DNA of 64,000 nt. Source: Thalassobacillus sp. CUG 92003. GTDB lineage: Bacteria > Bacillota > Bacilli > Bacillales > Halobacillaceae. The notes beneath the pieces are model-generated. The model worked only from the letters and a program-made list of their open reading frames with translations, was not told the origin of the DNA and searched no databases. The stretch is taken from positions 1-64,000 of the forward strand of contig NZ_JABLSJ010000011.1 of NCBI RefSeq assembly GCF_013618635.1, in the 5' to 3' direction. Positions 8,675 through 16,691 of this stretch are shown piece by piece; within the stretch, counting starts at the first letter, position 1, and each line of letters begins with the position of its first letter. Made by a program: the position numbers and the translations under genes.

Positions 8675-8809
8675 ACCTCCCTATTAACTCAGCCAAAAGT
8701 TGAATCGGGAGAGGTCTATTCTTCAAAGGATAGCTGATCCCCTGAGGGATGCTTATCACGAGGGGACTCAGTAGCTGCTGGGTCCCTTTTTTTATTCTAC
8801 GTCTACCTA
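8665..8809 (-). ncRNA. Antisense antitoxin RNA (RatA/SR4-type)
   Basis: On the minus strand TTGGCA (8840-8845) and TATCAT (8816-8821) form a promoter with an 18-base spacer. A transcript starting near 8809 would run towards the toxin gene. It would end at a strong stem (ATAGACCTC pairing with GAGGTCTAT, 8671-8717) followed by TTTTTTATT. That stem covers the toxin stop codon, so the two RNAs overlap at their 3' ends by over 100 bases, as in txpA/ratA and bsrG/SR4. Confidence 0.7.
8763..8793 (+). terminator. Terminator of the toxin mRNA
   Basis: GGGACTCAG pairs with CTGGGTCCC, followed by seven T. It lies about 90 bases past the toxin stop, so the toxin mRNA would be complementary to most of the antisense RNA. 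Confidence 0.8.
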
Positions 8810-8850
8810 TGTATGATGATACCATGAATCTGTAAAAAATGCCAACCGGA

Positions 8851-9276
8851 CTAAACAGATTTGAGGCCTTCGTTATAATAGACCGCGGAAGCATTGGACA
8901 TTTTTTGCAAGCCGTAGGGATAATGGGGCAATAATTCTTCCGCTTCTTGCCGCGGCGCCCATTTCACTTCGGAAATCTCTTCAGGATACTGAATGGAGAC
9001 TTCACCGCTTACAACCCGCCCTCTAAACGTAATAAACAGGGCATGATGTTGAGAGAACGACATAAACGCTTCGTTTATGGATAAAATATCTTCCGGTTGA
9101 ATCGTGACACCCGCTTCTTCATAAGTCTCGCGGATCACCGCTTCATCTAATGTCTCTCCATTTTCCACAGCCCCTCCCGGAAGTGACCATGTATTTCTCC
9201 CAACATTCTTCACAATCAGAACGTCGTCCCTTTCATTCGTAATGAAAGCATAAACAACATCGATCCTCTTCATCAA
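8851..9276 (-). CDS. NUDIX hydrolase
   Basis: A 141-residue NUDIX protein. The full box runs from G35 to V57: GAVENGETLDEAVIRE followed by TYEEAGV, with the metal-binding glutamates E53 and E54. Residues before it, TWSLPGG, are the usual lead-in. It hydrolyses a nucleoside diphosphate linked to another group, but the sequence does not fix the substrate. The ATG has AGGAGAGATGAG upstream. The gene follows the broken photoreceptor gene on the same strand, 18 bases away, so the two probably share a transcript. Confidence 0.9.
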   Translation of the reverse strand: MMKRIDVVYAFITNERDDVLIVKNVGRNTWSLPGGAVENGETLDEAVIRETYEEAGVTIQPEDILSINEAFMSFSQHHALFITFRGRVVSGEVSIQYPEEISEVKWAPRQEAEELLPHYPYGLQKMSNASAVYYNEGLKSV

Positions 9277-9294
9277 CTCATCTCTCCTTCTTCC

Positions 9295-10088
9295 CTATTG
9301 AATAAACTGCAGGGCTTGCTTGACAGACGTATAACTCTGTAACGATAACTCGTTAAAATCAACATGTGGGGCGCTTTCCATCGCAAAGTGAGGTTTCACG
9401 CCCGTGAGGATAAGTGTAGTCCCCATCAAATCAAGCAGCTGGTTCAATTGATAAATCCCTCTGTGCAAATCAGTACTGTAGGAATGGATGCCAGATAAAT
9501 CCACGATTAAATAGTCTTCTTTAGCTTCATTAACATGAAGGCTCACGACATCCAGTATCTTATGTAGGCGCTCTTCGTCCACCGTGCCGACTAAGGGTAA
9601 AACCGAGATGTTTTCGGCTACTGGTACGATCGGAGTGGACAATCGATTGACTTCGCTAAAGTAATGATCGACCATTTCCTCGTCCGCTTTCTTTTTGAGA
9701 CATCCCTTTGGACACCAACAAAATAAGTTTGCTCCATCGTCTCCATGTACACAGGATAAATTTGCAGCTCATTCCAAAATGACGACCCGTCTTTTCGATA
9801 ATTCTTCAATTCTACATTGACCTGTTCCTGCTTTTCCAACGCATTACGCAATGTGGTCACAGCAGCAGACTCTGTTTCCTCACCTTGCAAAAAACGGCAG
9901 TTTCGACCAAGCACTTCCTGAGCTTGATAACCTGTCATTTCTTCAAATCCCCGATTCACGTAAATAATCGGGTTGTCTTCTTTGCTAGGATCTGTAATCA
10001 CCACACCTGCACCCACGTAATCAATGGACGCTTTAATGAATTCGTTCCGTTTGATTTGTTCCAGTTTAGTTTGAGATGCCTCGCTCAT
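9295..10088 (-). pseudogene. ytvA: LOV-STAS blue-light photoreceptor, frameshifted
   Basis: Two adjacent frames together make a YtvA-type protein of about 264 residues. The first frame (start ATG at 10088 after AAAGGGGA) holds a LOV domain with the flavin-binding GRNCRFLQG motif; the adduct-forming cysteine is at about residue 64. It ends with TYFVGVQRDVSKRK. The second frame begins KADEEMVDHYFSEVNRLSTP and carries the STAS domain with LVGTVDEERL and DYLIVDLSGIHS. The frames join by restoring one A in the A5 run at 9692-9696 (minus strand), which would read SKKKADEE. In B. subtilis YtvA activates the general stress response through the stressosome. As read here the product would be a LOV domain with a scrambled 20-residue tail. 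A sequencing error is possible. Confidence 0.85.
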
Positions 10089-10163
10089 ATGTAATATCCC
10101 CTTTAAAACAAATCTTCCTGTTCTATGGTACCACAAACGTTCAATACGGATGAATGCCTTAAA

Positions 10164-11021
10164 TTAACCTGTGAAAAACTGCTGATCTTCAATTAGTTCA
10201 AGAAAAGCCCGTACTTGAGGAAGTTGTTGAAATGGCTCTTGATAACACGCCCACGTTTCCCTCGCCAAAGGGCGATTGTTCATCTCCAACGCGAGGTGAG
10301 GATATTCGCGAAGGGACGAGTCAGCCATACTTTCCGGGAGCACCGTCATCCCCAGCCCTTTCTTCATAAATTGTTTGCCTGTTTCAAACTGGTCGACTTT
10401 TATGGTCGTCCGGGGGCGAATGTTTGCCTGATTATAAAACCATTCCTCCACCAAACTGCCAAAATCAGGATCGCTCTTGAACTCAATAAAGGGCCGATCA
10501 ACCACGCCCTCAAAGGGTTGGGTATCAAATAAATACAAAGCGTCGCTAAACAGATGCCTGGCTTCCATCCGTTCCATTTTATCACCGCGGATGATGCGGA
10601 TATGGAACGGGTGGTTGGCAATTTTTATTTCCTCACTGACTCCTGTTACGAGGTCGATGCTCACATGAGGGTATGCTTGCGTATAAGCTTGCAGTATAGC
10701 CGGCAGATAACGTTGACTGACGAGTGAAGAGGCACCGATCGACAATGTGCCCGCAACCCCCTCCCTCGTTTGATCGAGCCTGTCGTTAAGCTCTCGTTCA
10801 TGCTCAAGCACCTGTTTCGCATGGGCAATAATCATTTCACCTGGTGGTGTCGCGAGCAATTGCTTAGAAGTGCGAATGAAAATGTGCTGATTAAAATAAT
10901 CTTCGATGTATTTCAGCCGTTGCGTGACTGCAGGCTGCGAAATTAATATTTTCTTTGCCGTCATTCGGATGGTTCCATATTGATCTAATGCTTCTAACAG
11001 ACGGTAATCCTCTATTTTCAT
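10164..11021 (-). CDS. LysR-family transcriptional regulator
   Basis: A 285-residue LysR regulator. The N-terminal winged helix-turn-helix is MKIEDYRLLEALDQYGTIRM followed by TAKKILISQPAVTQRLKYIE. The C-terminal periplasmic-binding-like effector domain covers about residues 90-280, with GTLSIGASSLVSQRYLPAIL. The ATG has AAGGAAGGGTGG upstream. No divergent target gene is adjacent, so neither effector nor target can be named. It lies just upstream of the photoreceptor pseudogene on the same strand, 75 bases away. Confidence 0.9.
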   Translation of the reverse strand: MKIEDYRLLEALDQYGTIRMTAKKILISQPAVTQRLKYIEDYFNQHIFIRTSKQLLATPPGEMIIAHAKQVLEHERELNDRLDQTREGVAGTLSIGASSLVSQRYLPAILQAYTQAYPHVSIDLVTGVSEEIKIANHPFHIRIIRGDKMERMEARHLFSDALYLFDTQPFEGVVDRPFIEFKSDPDFGSLVEEWFYNQANIRPRTTIKVDQFETGKQFMKKGLGMTVLPESMADSSLREYPHLALEMNNRPLARETWACYQEPFQQLPQVRAFLELIEDQQFFTG

Positions 11022-11127
11022 GCCACCCTTCCTTTCCTGTTTGCTCTGTAAAACCTCTCTGATGAATGTTCATAAAGTCTTGTCGAGATTGCGTTTGCAG
11101 CGATTTTTAGCTCCTACTGCGACCATC

Positions 11128-11496
11128 TCACGATTGTTTACCATCAAGAGACTGAATGAATAACAGTCCCGAAAAGGCCGTAAGAAGAATTTGCGTTTCT
11201 GGTAATAGAAACATTTCGATAAAGAACGGAATGTCCCGACTAAACCAGACCAACCAATAAACTCTAGGAATAAAACTTATTATCGCTAAGATAACCGCTG
11301 GCACCAGTAGCCAATTAACTTTAATTCGCTTATCAAAAATTATAGTGTATAACGATTTCCACCCCATCAAAACACCAAATAAAAACGCCCATAAAGACAT
11401 TGTCATTAGAAGCCTAAATTGATTTTCTGTTGATCGCTGCATAGCTATTTGAACGTCATGATAGTTGCCCACCATCAAATAAAGCAAAACCATCAT
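11128..11496 (-). CDS. Small integral membrane protein, unknown
   Basis: A 122-residue protein with about four hydrophobic segments: MMVLLYLMVG, MSLWAFLFGVLMGW, WLLVPAVILAIISFIPRVYW and ILLTAFSGLLFIQSL. It is otherwise featureless. The start is uncertain. The reading frame stays open and hydrophobic (SIAVILG) for 12 codons before the first ATG, where no ribosome binding site is clear, so the gene may have lost its native start or use a rare one. I do not recognise the family. Confidence 0.55.
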   Translation of the reverse strand: MMVLLYLMVGNYHDVQIAMQRSTENQFRLLMTMSLWAFLFGVLMGWKSLYTIIFDKRIKVNWLLVPAVILAIISFIPRVYWLVWFSRDIPFFIEMFLLPETQILLTAFSGLLFIQSLDGKQS

Positions 11497-11591
11497 ACCT
11501 AATATTACTGCGATGCTTTTATCATTTTTTTAAGAATAGTAAATCCCCCATTACCTCGAAATCGACCACCAGCGTTAACAGTGTAATCATT

Positions 11592-11630
11592 AAAAAGGTA
11601 CGCTCAGGGTCTTTAACCCGAACGTACCTT
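11592..11630 (-). terminator. Terminator of the 30-residue ORF
   Basis: AAGGTACG pairs with CGTACCTT with a GGGT/ACCC inner pairing, and U follows on the leftward transcript. It lies just past the stop at 11663. Confidence 0.75.
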
Positions 11631-11662
11631 CCGTGATGCAGAATCATGAATGTTGGCTTGGT

Positions 11663-11755
11663 TCAGCGAGCTTCTTCTTTTGGTGATTTATACACCTTTT
11701 CCACTTTTACTCCCAGGCTGCGCAGATAATGGACAATCTGGTCAAGGCTTTTCAT
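11663..11755 (-). CDS. Small ORF, 30 residues
   Basis: An amphipathic, basic peptide beginning MKSLDQIVHYLRSLGVKVEK and ending YKSPKEEAR. The ATG has GAGGTGAAATC upstream and a terminator follows directly, so it looks like a genuine monocistronic small gene. No family is recognised. It has no signal or membrane segment. Confidence 0.5.
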   Translation of the reverse strand: MKSLDQIVHYLRSLGVKVEKVYKSPKEEAR

Positions 11756-11882
11756 GATTTCACCTCAATATAATATAAAAAGATAGTTAACTAAAAACAG
11801 GCGTCACAACTGCCTACTCTATATACGATCATAGGCTGGGAACGTTTCATCATTTAATAATTATCTTTTCCCTGATTCACAC

Positions 11883-12350
11883 TCAATTATTCACGTTTTT
11901 TTTCATTACATAATTGGTGAATTCGGTATCCTTGATAATGACATTCTTCTTCTCAATCTCTTCGTAGCCACGAGCTGCAAAGAAATCTTTGGCTGTAATA
12001 CTGGCTTCTGTGGAAATCATGGTAATGCCATACTCACTCGCTTCTTCTTCCATATGCTGCAATAACGTTGAGGCAACGCCTTGATTTTGGAAATCTTTTT
12101 GCGTAAACAACAAATCGAGATGACCATCCTTCGTCATGCTGCCAAAACCAATTAAGAAGCTGTCTTGTTCAGCCACCCATGTTAACTGCTGGTTCAAACG
12201 CGGTTCCCATTCTTCTACTGCATGAGCGCTGGAAGCCCACGTTTCCACCTGCTTGGAGGTATAATCCTTACGATTGACCTTCAAAACAGTACCTTGAAAT
12301 AAAGCCAATATATTCTGGAGATCTTGGGATCGGAATTTACGTATATACAT
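11883..12350 (-). CDS. GNAT-family N-acetyltransferase
   Basis: A 155-residue GNAT enzyme. It starts MYIRKFRSQDLQNILALFQG. The acetyl-CoA binding core is DGHLDLLFTQKDFQNQGVASTLLQHMEEEA, a variant of the Q/RxxGxG/A motif A, followed by ISTEASITAKDFFAARGYE, the usual C-terminal GNAT beta bulge region. It is cytoplasmic and the acceptor is unknown. The ATG has AAGGAGAG upstream. It is a single gene with no functional neighbour. Confidence 0.88.
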   Translation of the reverse strand: MYIRKFRSQDLQNILALFQGTVLKVNRKDYTSKQVETWASSAHAVEEWEPRLNQQLTWVAEQDSFLIGFGSMTKDGHLDLLFTQKDFQNQGVASTLLQHMEEEASEYGITMISTEASITAKDFFAARGYEEIEKKNVIIKDTEFTNYVMKKNVNN

Positions 12351-12469
12351 AAAACTCTCCTTAACCTTTATTATTTAAAATAATTGCTCTGTTAAAACTA
12401 TGTATTGTTTAACAAAGCAAACATAAAAGGAATACGCTTTCTTAAATCATCATCAATCTTAACACTAGT

Positions 12470-13366
12470 TTATGTTAAATTATCAAAATGGTAAAGCGTT
12501 CGGATAATTTCTACGAAAACATCTGCATTTTTGGAGTGATTACCATCCGCTGTCAAAACATAAGAAAAAAAACGCTTTGCCGGATTCATGAACGTCACAT
12601 CCCTGATCAAGTAGTCAGCAAAGGTGTTTTCCACGACCGTTTTTGAAATGAATGAGAGACCCAGCCCTTGCTTGACCCCCTGCACAACGCCGTGGTTACT
12701 TCCAATCGTCATCGTTCGGGATGGCCTGATGTTATACGCTTCAAACATACTGTCCATTAAAGCACGCGTACCTGACCCTGACTCGCGGCTTATCCATGTC
12801 TGGTCCTGCACATCTTTGAATTCCAATGTTTGCTTAGCATAAAGCGGATGATCCTCTGGAACAATCACCACCAATTCATCCTGCAAAAACGGAACAGTCT
12901 GCAATTCCTTGAAATTAACCTGCCCTTCCACGAGACCAATATCAACGTCATGAAGCAACACCCCACGGTTAACTTGCTCAGTGTTATCGATGGTGACTTC
13001 CATATGAATATCAGGGTGTAGCGAGCTGAACGCTTTCATAATCCCTGGTAGAACATACTCTCCTACGGTATAACTTGCACCGATATGTAAGCTCCCGCGC
13101 AGCTGTTGATGATAGTCCGCAATATCTGATTTGGCTCTTTCAATGATGCCGTGTATCTGTTTTGCCCGTTCATAGACCATCTCACCTGTATGAGTCAGAT
13201 GGAATCGTTTCGGCGATCGATCAATTAAATTAGTGTGAAAAAATGTTTCCAAACTCTTAATATGAAAGCTGACTGTCGGCTGAGACAGCATAAGCTTCTG
13301 GGAAGCCCTAGTGAAACTTTTTTCTTCTACTACCGTGACGAACGTGTTCAATGCTTCTAGATCCAT
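12470..13366 (-). CDS. LysR-family regulator divergent from yeiH (YeiE/CysL-like)
   Basis: A 298-residue LysR regulator starting MDLEALNTFVTVVEEKSFTR, with the typical SQPTVSFHIKSLE recognition helix and an effector domain beginning GSLHIGASYTVGEYVLPGIM. The ATG at 13366 is preceded by GGAG; an upstream in-frame TTG is less likely. It is divergent from a YeiH-family exporter gene, the same arrangement as yeiE-yeiH in enterobacteria. It therefore most likely controls that gene in response to a sulphur-related ligand. The ligand is inferred from that arrangement. Confidence 0.88.
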   Translation of the reverse strand: MDLEALNTFVTVVEEKSFTRASQKLMLSQPTVSFHIKSLETFFHTNLIDRSPKRFHLTHTGEMVYERAKQIHGIIERAKSDIADYHQQLRGSLHIGASYTVGEYVLPGIMKAFSSLHPDIHMEVTIDNTEQVNRGVLLHDVDIGLVEGQVNFKELQTVPFLQDELVVIVPEDHPLYAKQTLEFKDVQDQTWISRESGSGTRALMDSMFEAYNIRPSRTMTIGSNHGVVQGVKQGLGLSFISKTVVENTFADYLIRDVTFMNPAKRFFSYVLTADGNHSKNADVFVEIIRTLYHFDNLT

Positions 13367-13380
13367 TGGCAGCTCCAATC

Positions 13381-13395
13381 ATTAATATTATTAAT
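13381..13395. promoter_or_regulatory. Palindromic LysR-type operator
   Basis: ATTAATATTATTAAT is a perfect 7-1-7 palindrome in the divergent region, 14 bases before the regulator start and about 90 before yeiH. This is the expected place for a LysR recognition site controlling both genes. A second related half site, ACTAATCATTAT, lies at 13421-13432. Confidence 0.6.
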
Positions 13396-13483
13396 CATAA
13401 CGATCACAAAGTTTTATTTTACTAATCATTATACGGGACATATAGTGAACTTAACAACATTTTTGTGTAATGAGGGAAAACAC

Positions 13484-14482
13484 ATGACTCAACCTATCAC
13501 GTCTAACCGTTTCTTCTTTTACGGAATCGGCCTTACCTCCCTATTTGCTGCCGCAGGATTTCTATTAGCCTATGTACCTTATCTGGCCACAATCGGCCCA
13601 TTAGCTATAGCGATCCTGCTCGCTGTCGGGTACAGACAATTCAAAGGGTACCCGACTCAGCTGAACGCAGGGATTATTTTTTCCAGCAAAAAACTGCTGC
13701 GTCTTGCTATCATCCTATTCGGTTTAAAATTGAACATAAACGTCATTTTTGCAGAAGGGCTTCCTTTAATTGGGAGAGATGCGGCTGTGGTCGTATTCGC
13801 CATTGGGTTGACTATGTTATTTGCGAAGTGGTTTAAAGCCGATCGCTCGTTGTCCTTATTACTTGGAATCGGAACGGGGGTATGCGGAGCATCTGCCATC
13901 GCAGCAGTATCCCCCATCCTGAAAGCCAAAGAAGAAGATACAGCGATCAGCGCGGGGATTATTTCGATCATAGGAACCTTGTTCGCCGTCAGTTATACAG
14001 TCATACGTCCGTTTCTTCCCATTGAAATGGAGGCTTACGGCATGTGGGCGGGGCTAAGCCTGCATGAAGTGGCCCATGTCGCCCTGGCCGGTGCTCCAGC
14101 AGGAGAATCTGGTTTGGCCATGGCCTTGTTGGCTAAATTAGGGCGCGTATTTTTACTCGTCCCGCTCACATTTTTTCTCATATGGCTCATGCAGCGTAAA
14201 AATGCTGGGCATCAAGAAGCTAAGCCCGCCTTTCCATGGTTCCTGCTCGGATTTATTGGGATGAGCCTATTCGGAAGCTATATTCTCGGAATTTATGTGC
14301 CAGCTCCACAAGCAGTAATGGACGCAGTCTCCTTCGTCACCACCTTTATATTGACGATGGCCATGGTCGGTTTAGGTTTGAGTGTGAGCCTAACTGATTT
14401 AAAAGCACGCGCCATAAAACCCTTACTAGCAATGGCCCTTGCCTCCGTCGTCTTATCTGTTGCAACGTATTTCATTTTATAG
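13484..14482 (+). CDS. yeiH: YeiH/UPF0324 family putative sulfate exporter
   Basis: A 332-residue integral membrane protein with 9-10 hydrophobic segments and the YeiH signatures LNAGIIFSSKKLLRLAIILF, GIGTGVCGASAIAAVSPILK and GLSLHEVAHVALAGAP. It is a UPF0324 transporter; members have been called putative sulfate exporters, but the substrate is not proven. The ATG at 13484 follows TGAGGG with a 7-base spacing. The divergent LysR gene and a palindrome between them suggest dedicated control. The 3' side runs into a short-period repeat array. Confidence 0.88.
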   Translation: MTQPITSNRFFFYGIGLTSLFAAAGFLLAYVPYLATIGPLAIAILLAVGYRQFKGYPTQLNAGIIFSSKKLLRLAIILFGLKLNINVIFAEGLPLIGRDAAVVVFAIGLTMLFAKWFKADRSLSLLLGIGTGVCGASAIAAVSPILKAKEEDTAISAGIISIIGTLFAVSYTVIRPFLPIEMEAYGMWAGLSLHEVAHVALAGAPAGESGLAMALLAKLGRVFLLVPLTFFLIWLMQRKNAGHQEAKPAFPWFLLGFIGMSLFGSYILGIYVPAPQAVMDAVSFVTTFILTMAMVGLGLSVSLTDLKARAIKPLLAMALASVVLSVATYFIL

Positions 14483-14488
14483 TTACTA

Positions 14489-14686
14489 TTTTTTCGGTCT
14501 CGTTTACGATATATCAGTCTTCATGTGGATTTATCAGTCTGCAACATTTTTTATCGGTCTAACTCTACAATTTTTTCGGTCTAATACCCCTTTTATCGGT
14601 CTAGCCACTATTTATCGGTCTAATCTGCCGGAATATCGGTCTTCATCTGAATATATCAGTCTAACTCACGTTTTATCAGTTAGTCT
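14489..14686. repeat. Degenerate ~20-bp tandem array, core TTTATCGGTCT
   Basis: Ten units end in a core close to TTTATC(A/G)GTCT. Core ends fall at 14500, 14520, 14540, 14560, 14582, 14602, 14621, 14642, 14662 and about 14680-14686, giving a period of 19-22 and mostly 20 bases. The sequence between cores is not conserved. It lies between the convergent ends of yeiH and the DUF1648 gene. It has no coding potential because the spacing is not in multiples of three. Confidence 0.85.
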
Positions 14687-14689
14687 CAT

Positions 14690-15172
14690 TCATTGTTTCG
14701 TCGTTTTCCAGATCCGTACCAGGAAAAAGCTTAAAACGCAGAATATAGCTCCTAAAAAAATCGGTAAATACCAGAGACCTAGCCCGCTCGATTCGCCCAT
14801 CGCAACCAGAATGGTCTGCCAATGACAGTAGGCAAAGCCCGCCGCCAACAGGACTTGCAGCCAAGCTACGAGCTTTTGTGATTCGAGGATATACTCCTCT
14901 CGATTTCTTTCTTCTCGTTTAATAGGAATATTGATGAGGCTTGGAAAATGCATGGCCAAGCCCATTAACGTAGTCAAAAATAGACCGATGGCTGGCAAGA
15001 AAAAGATAAAACCTTTAGAGGCGTAGGCATCAGGTTCTCCCGATGCGTTAAAGTGGCGGGGTACTTCGGCGGGAAGTTCAGCCCACACCATCATACACGT
15101 GCCAAACAAGAGCAGCATCACCAATAGACTTAGAAATGTTGTCACTTTTCCGAAACGCGGCACAACCTTCAC
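14690..15172 (-). CDS. DUF1648 membrane protein
   Basis: A 160-residue protein with four membrane segments. It has the DUF1648 signature LPAEVPRHFNASGEPDAYASK after the first helix, followed by GFIFFLPAIGLFLTTLMGL. DUF1648 proteins include SdpI-like immunity proteins, but this short form lacks the C-terminal SdpI part, so its role is unknown. The annotated GTG at 15172 overlaps the AGAGGGG ribosome binding site; a second GTG at 15163 (MPRFGKVTTF) is better spaced. Confidence 0.8.
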   Translation of the reverse strand: MKVVPRFGKVTTFLSLLVMLLLFGTCMMVWAELPAEVPRHFNASGEPDAYASKGFIFFLPAIGLFLTTLMGLAMHFPSLINIPIKREERNREEYILESQKLVAWLQVLLAAGFAYCHWQTILVAMGESSGLGLWYLPIFLGAIFCVLSFFLVRIWKTTKQ

Positions 15173-15205
15173 CCCTCTTCACATTGGATCATTAGCGGTC
15201 TCTAG

Positions 15206-16360
15206 CTATTCCGGTATATGGTACTGCTCGTTTTCTTCAGCAAAGCGGTTGTATCTTCTTTGGAATAAGTAGAACAGATGACCGACAATCACTTTCAAGA
15301 TAGCATATGCGGGAATGGCTACAATCACCCCGATTAAGCCGAATAAATGGCCGGCAGTCAGCAGGACGAAGATAATGGTGACAGGGTGGACATGTAGGCG
15401 ATTGCCCATAATTTGTGGTGAAATGAACTTCCCTTCCAGCAACTGCACCACGGTCCACACGATCGCTAATTTTATCAACATAAACGGCGATGTGACGATC
15501 GCAATGATAAGCGCAGGCGTGATGGCAATCGTCGGGCCCAGATACGGCACGACACTAGTCACGCTGGCAATAGCTGCGAGTAGTAATGCATAGTCGAGTC
15601 CAATAATGACAAACCCGATGTACATCATCACGCCGATACAGAAACTGACCAGGATCTGCCCTTGAATATAGGCGCTCAATTGATGATCGATCCCTTTGAA
15701 TACAAGTTCCAGATCCGTTCGCATTTTGGGAGGGAAAATTCGCATAACCCTTTTCGGGAAGCTTTCTCCATCTTTTAATAAATAGAACAAAATGAACGGC
15801 AGCGTAACGAGAGCGATCAAAACATTCGTAACAGTTGAAATAAAGGTGGTGATCCCCTCAAGCGTTTGCCCAATATAAGAGGAAAGATTTTCAGGAAGCT
15901 GGTTAAGTAAGCCCTCGATGTTACTCGACAGCTGATTATAGTAATCCGCAAATATCGAATTGCGCAGCCATAAATCGGTACTGTTCCCGAGCTGTTTCAT
16001 ATACTGAGGAAACTCGTTGGTCAAGCTTATGAACTGCTTTTCCAAAAACGGAACGAGTAAGAAGATGAGTAAGGTAATGAGACCCGAGACCAATACGAGA
16101 ATCATTAAAATGCCCCACACTCGTTTTATACCGGTTTTTTCAATAAGGATCAGGAGCGGGCGCAGCACATAATAAGCAACGACCGCAAAAATAACGGGGA
16201 GAGCGATGGTCTCAATGAAGACAGCTACAGGTTCAAATATAAACGCTACTTGCGTGTAAACAAGAACATTTAACCCAAGCATTAATAAAATTCCTAATAT
16301 GTAGATAATATTTCTGCCGCCAAAAAACTTGATGAACGAGCTTGTTTCCCATTTACCCAT
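15206..16360 (-). CDS. AI-2E family (UPF0118) transporter
   Basis: A 384-residue membrane protein of the AI-2E/UPF0118 family. It has eight predicted helices and a large soluble loop after the third. Typical elements are GIKRVWGILMILVLVSGLIT, LPFILFYLLKDGESFPKR and LDYALLLAAIASVTSVVPYLGPTIAITPA, and near the C-terminus GKFISPQIMGNRLHVHPVTI. Characterised relatives export AI-2 or act as Na+(Li+)/H+ antiporters in halophiles, which makes an ion role plausible in a salt-adapted host. The DUF1648 gene follows 33 bases downstream and may be co-transcribed. Confidence 0.88.
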   Translation of the reverse strand: MGKWETSSFIKFFGGRNIIYILGILLMLGLNVLVYTQVAFIFEPVAVFIETIALPVIFAVVAYYVLRPLLILIEKTGIKRVWGILMILVLVSGLITLLIFLLVPFLEKQFISLTNEFPQYMKQLGNSTDLWLRNSIFADYYNQLSSNIEGLLNQLPENLSSYIGQTLEGITTFISTVTNVLIALVTLPFILFYLLKDGESFPKRVMRIFPPKMRTDLELVFKGIDHQLSAYIQGQILVSFCIGVMMYIGFVIIGLDYALLLAAIASVTSVVPYLGPTIAITPALIIAIVTSPFMLIKLAIVWTVVQLLEGKFISPQIMGNRLHVHPVTIIFVLLTAGHLFGLIGVIVAIPAYAILKVIVGHLFYLFQRRYNRFAEENEQYHIPE

Positions 16361-16455
16361 TAACGTTACCCCCTTGCCGCCTGCTTAGAATGTCCATCTT
16401 AATGTTTTCATTCTACCATACGTACGCTCTACTCTGATAAAAGTTCCTTGAAAGA

Positions 16456-16487
16456 GAAAAAAATCGTGCCTGAATAAGACACGACTC
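16456..16487 (-). terminator. Terminator of the 31-residue basic ORF
   Basis: TCGTGTC pairs with GGCACGA (one G-U), followed by TTTTTTT on the leftward transcript, directly after the stop at 16488. Confidence 0.8.
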
Positions 16488-16583
16488 TTAGTACCGTTTC
16501 GCCTTGCGTTTATTCATAAATTTTCTAATAAGCGGGTATAGCATTGGTCCATATTTAATCAAACGTTTGATTAACCGCCCCAT
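16488..16583 (-). CDS. Small basic protein, 31 residues
   Basis: A short protein beginning MGRLIKRLIKYGPMLYPLIR and ending KFMNKRKAKRY. It is strongly basic with a central hydrophobic stretch. The ATG has a strong AAGGAGTGATAAG ribosome binding site and a terminator follows, so it is very likely expressed. I recall similar short proteins in Bacillaceae but cannot name a function. It lies between ileS and the AI-2E family gene on the same strand. Confidence 0.65.
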   Translation of the reverse strand: MGRLIKRLIKYGPMLYPLIRKFMNKRKAKRY

Positions 16584-16648
16584 CTTATCACTCCTTTTCG
16601 AAGTCTCAGTTAAAGGCTTCCCGGAGATCACCTGATTTAAACCCTATG

Positions 16649-16684
16649 ACAAAAGCCCCTGCAACTTTGTGCAAGGACTTTTGA
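16649..16684 (-). terminator. Terminator of ileS
   Basis: AAAAGTCCTTGCA pairs imperfectly with TGCAGGGGCTTTTG, followed by a weak T-rich tail. It lies just downstream of the ileS stop. Confidence 0.6.
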
Positions 16685-16691
16685 AGATACA

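Noticed and set aside
9618-9700. Programmed -1 frameshift in the photoreceptor gene
   Set aside because: The A5G run is not in the phase of a classic X XXY YYZ slippery heptamer and I see no clear stimulatory structure; mutation or sequence error is simpler.
14489-14686. Possible CRISPR array
   Set aside because: Core is only about 11 bases with a 20-base period; spacers are too short, cores vary, and no cas genes are near.
15315-15593. 92-residue plus-strand frame inside the AI-2E family gene
   Set aside because: Opposite-strand shadow of a well supported membrane protein.
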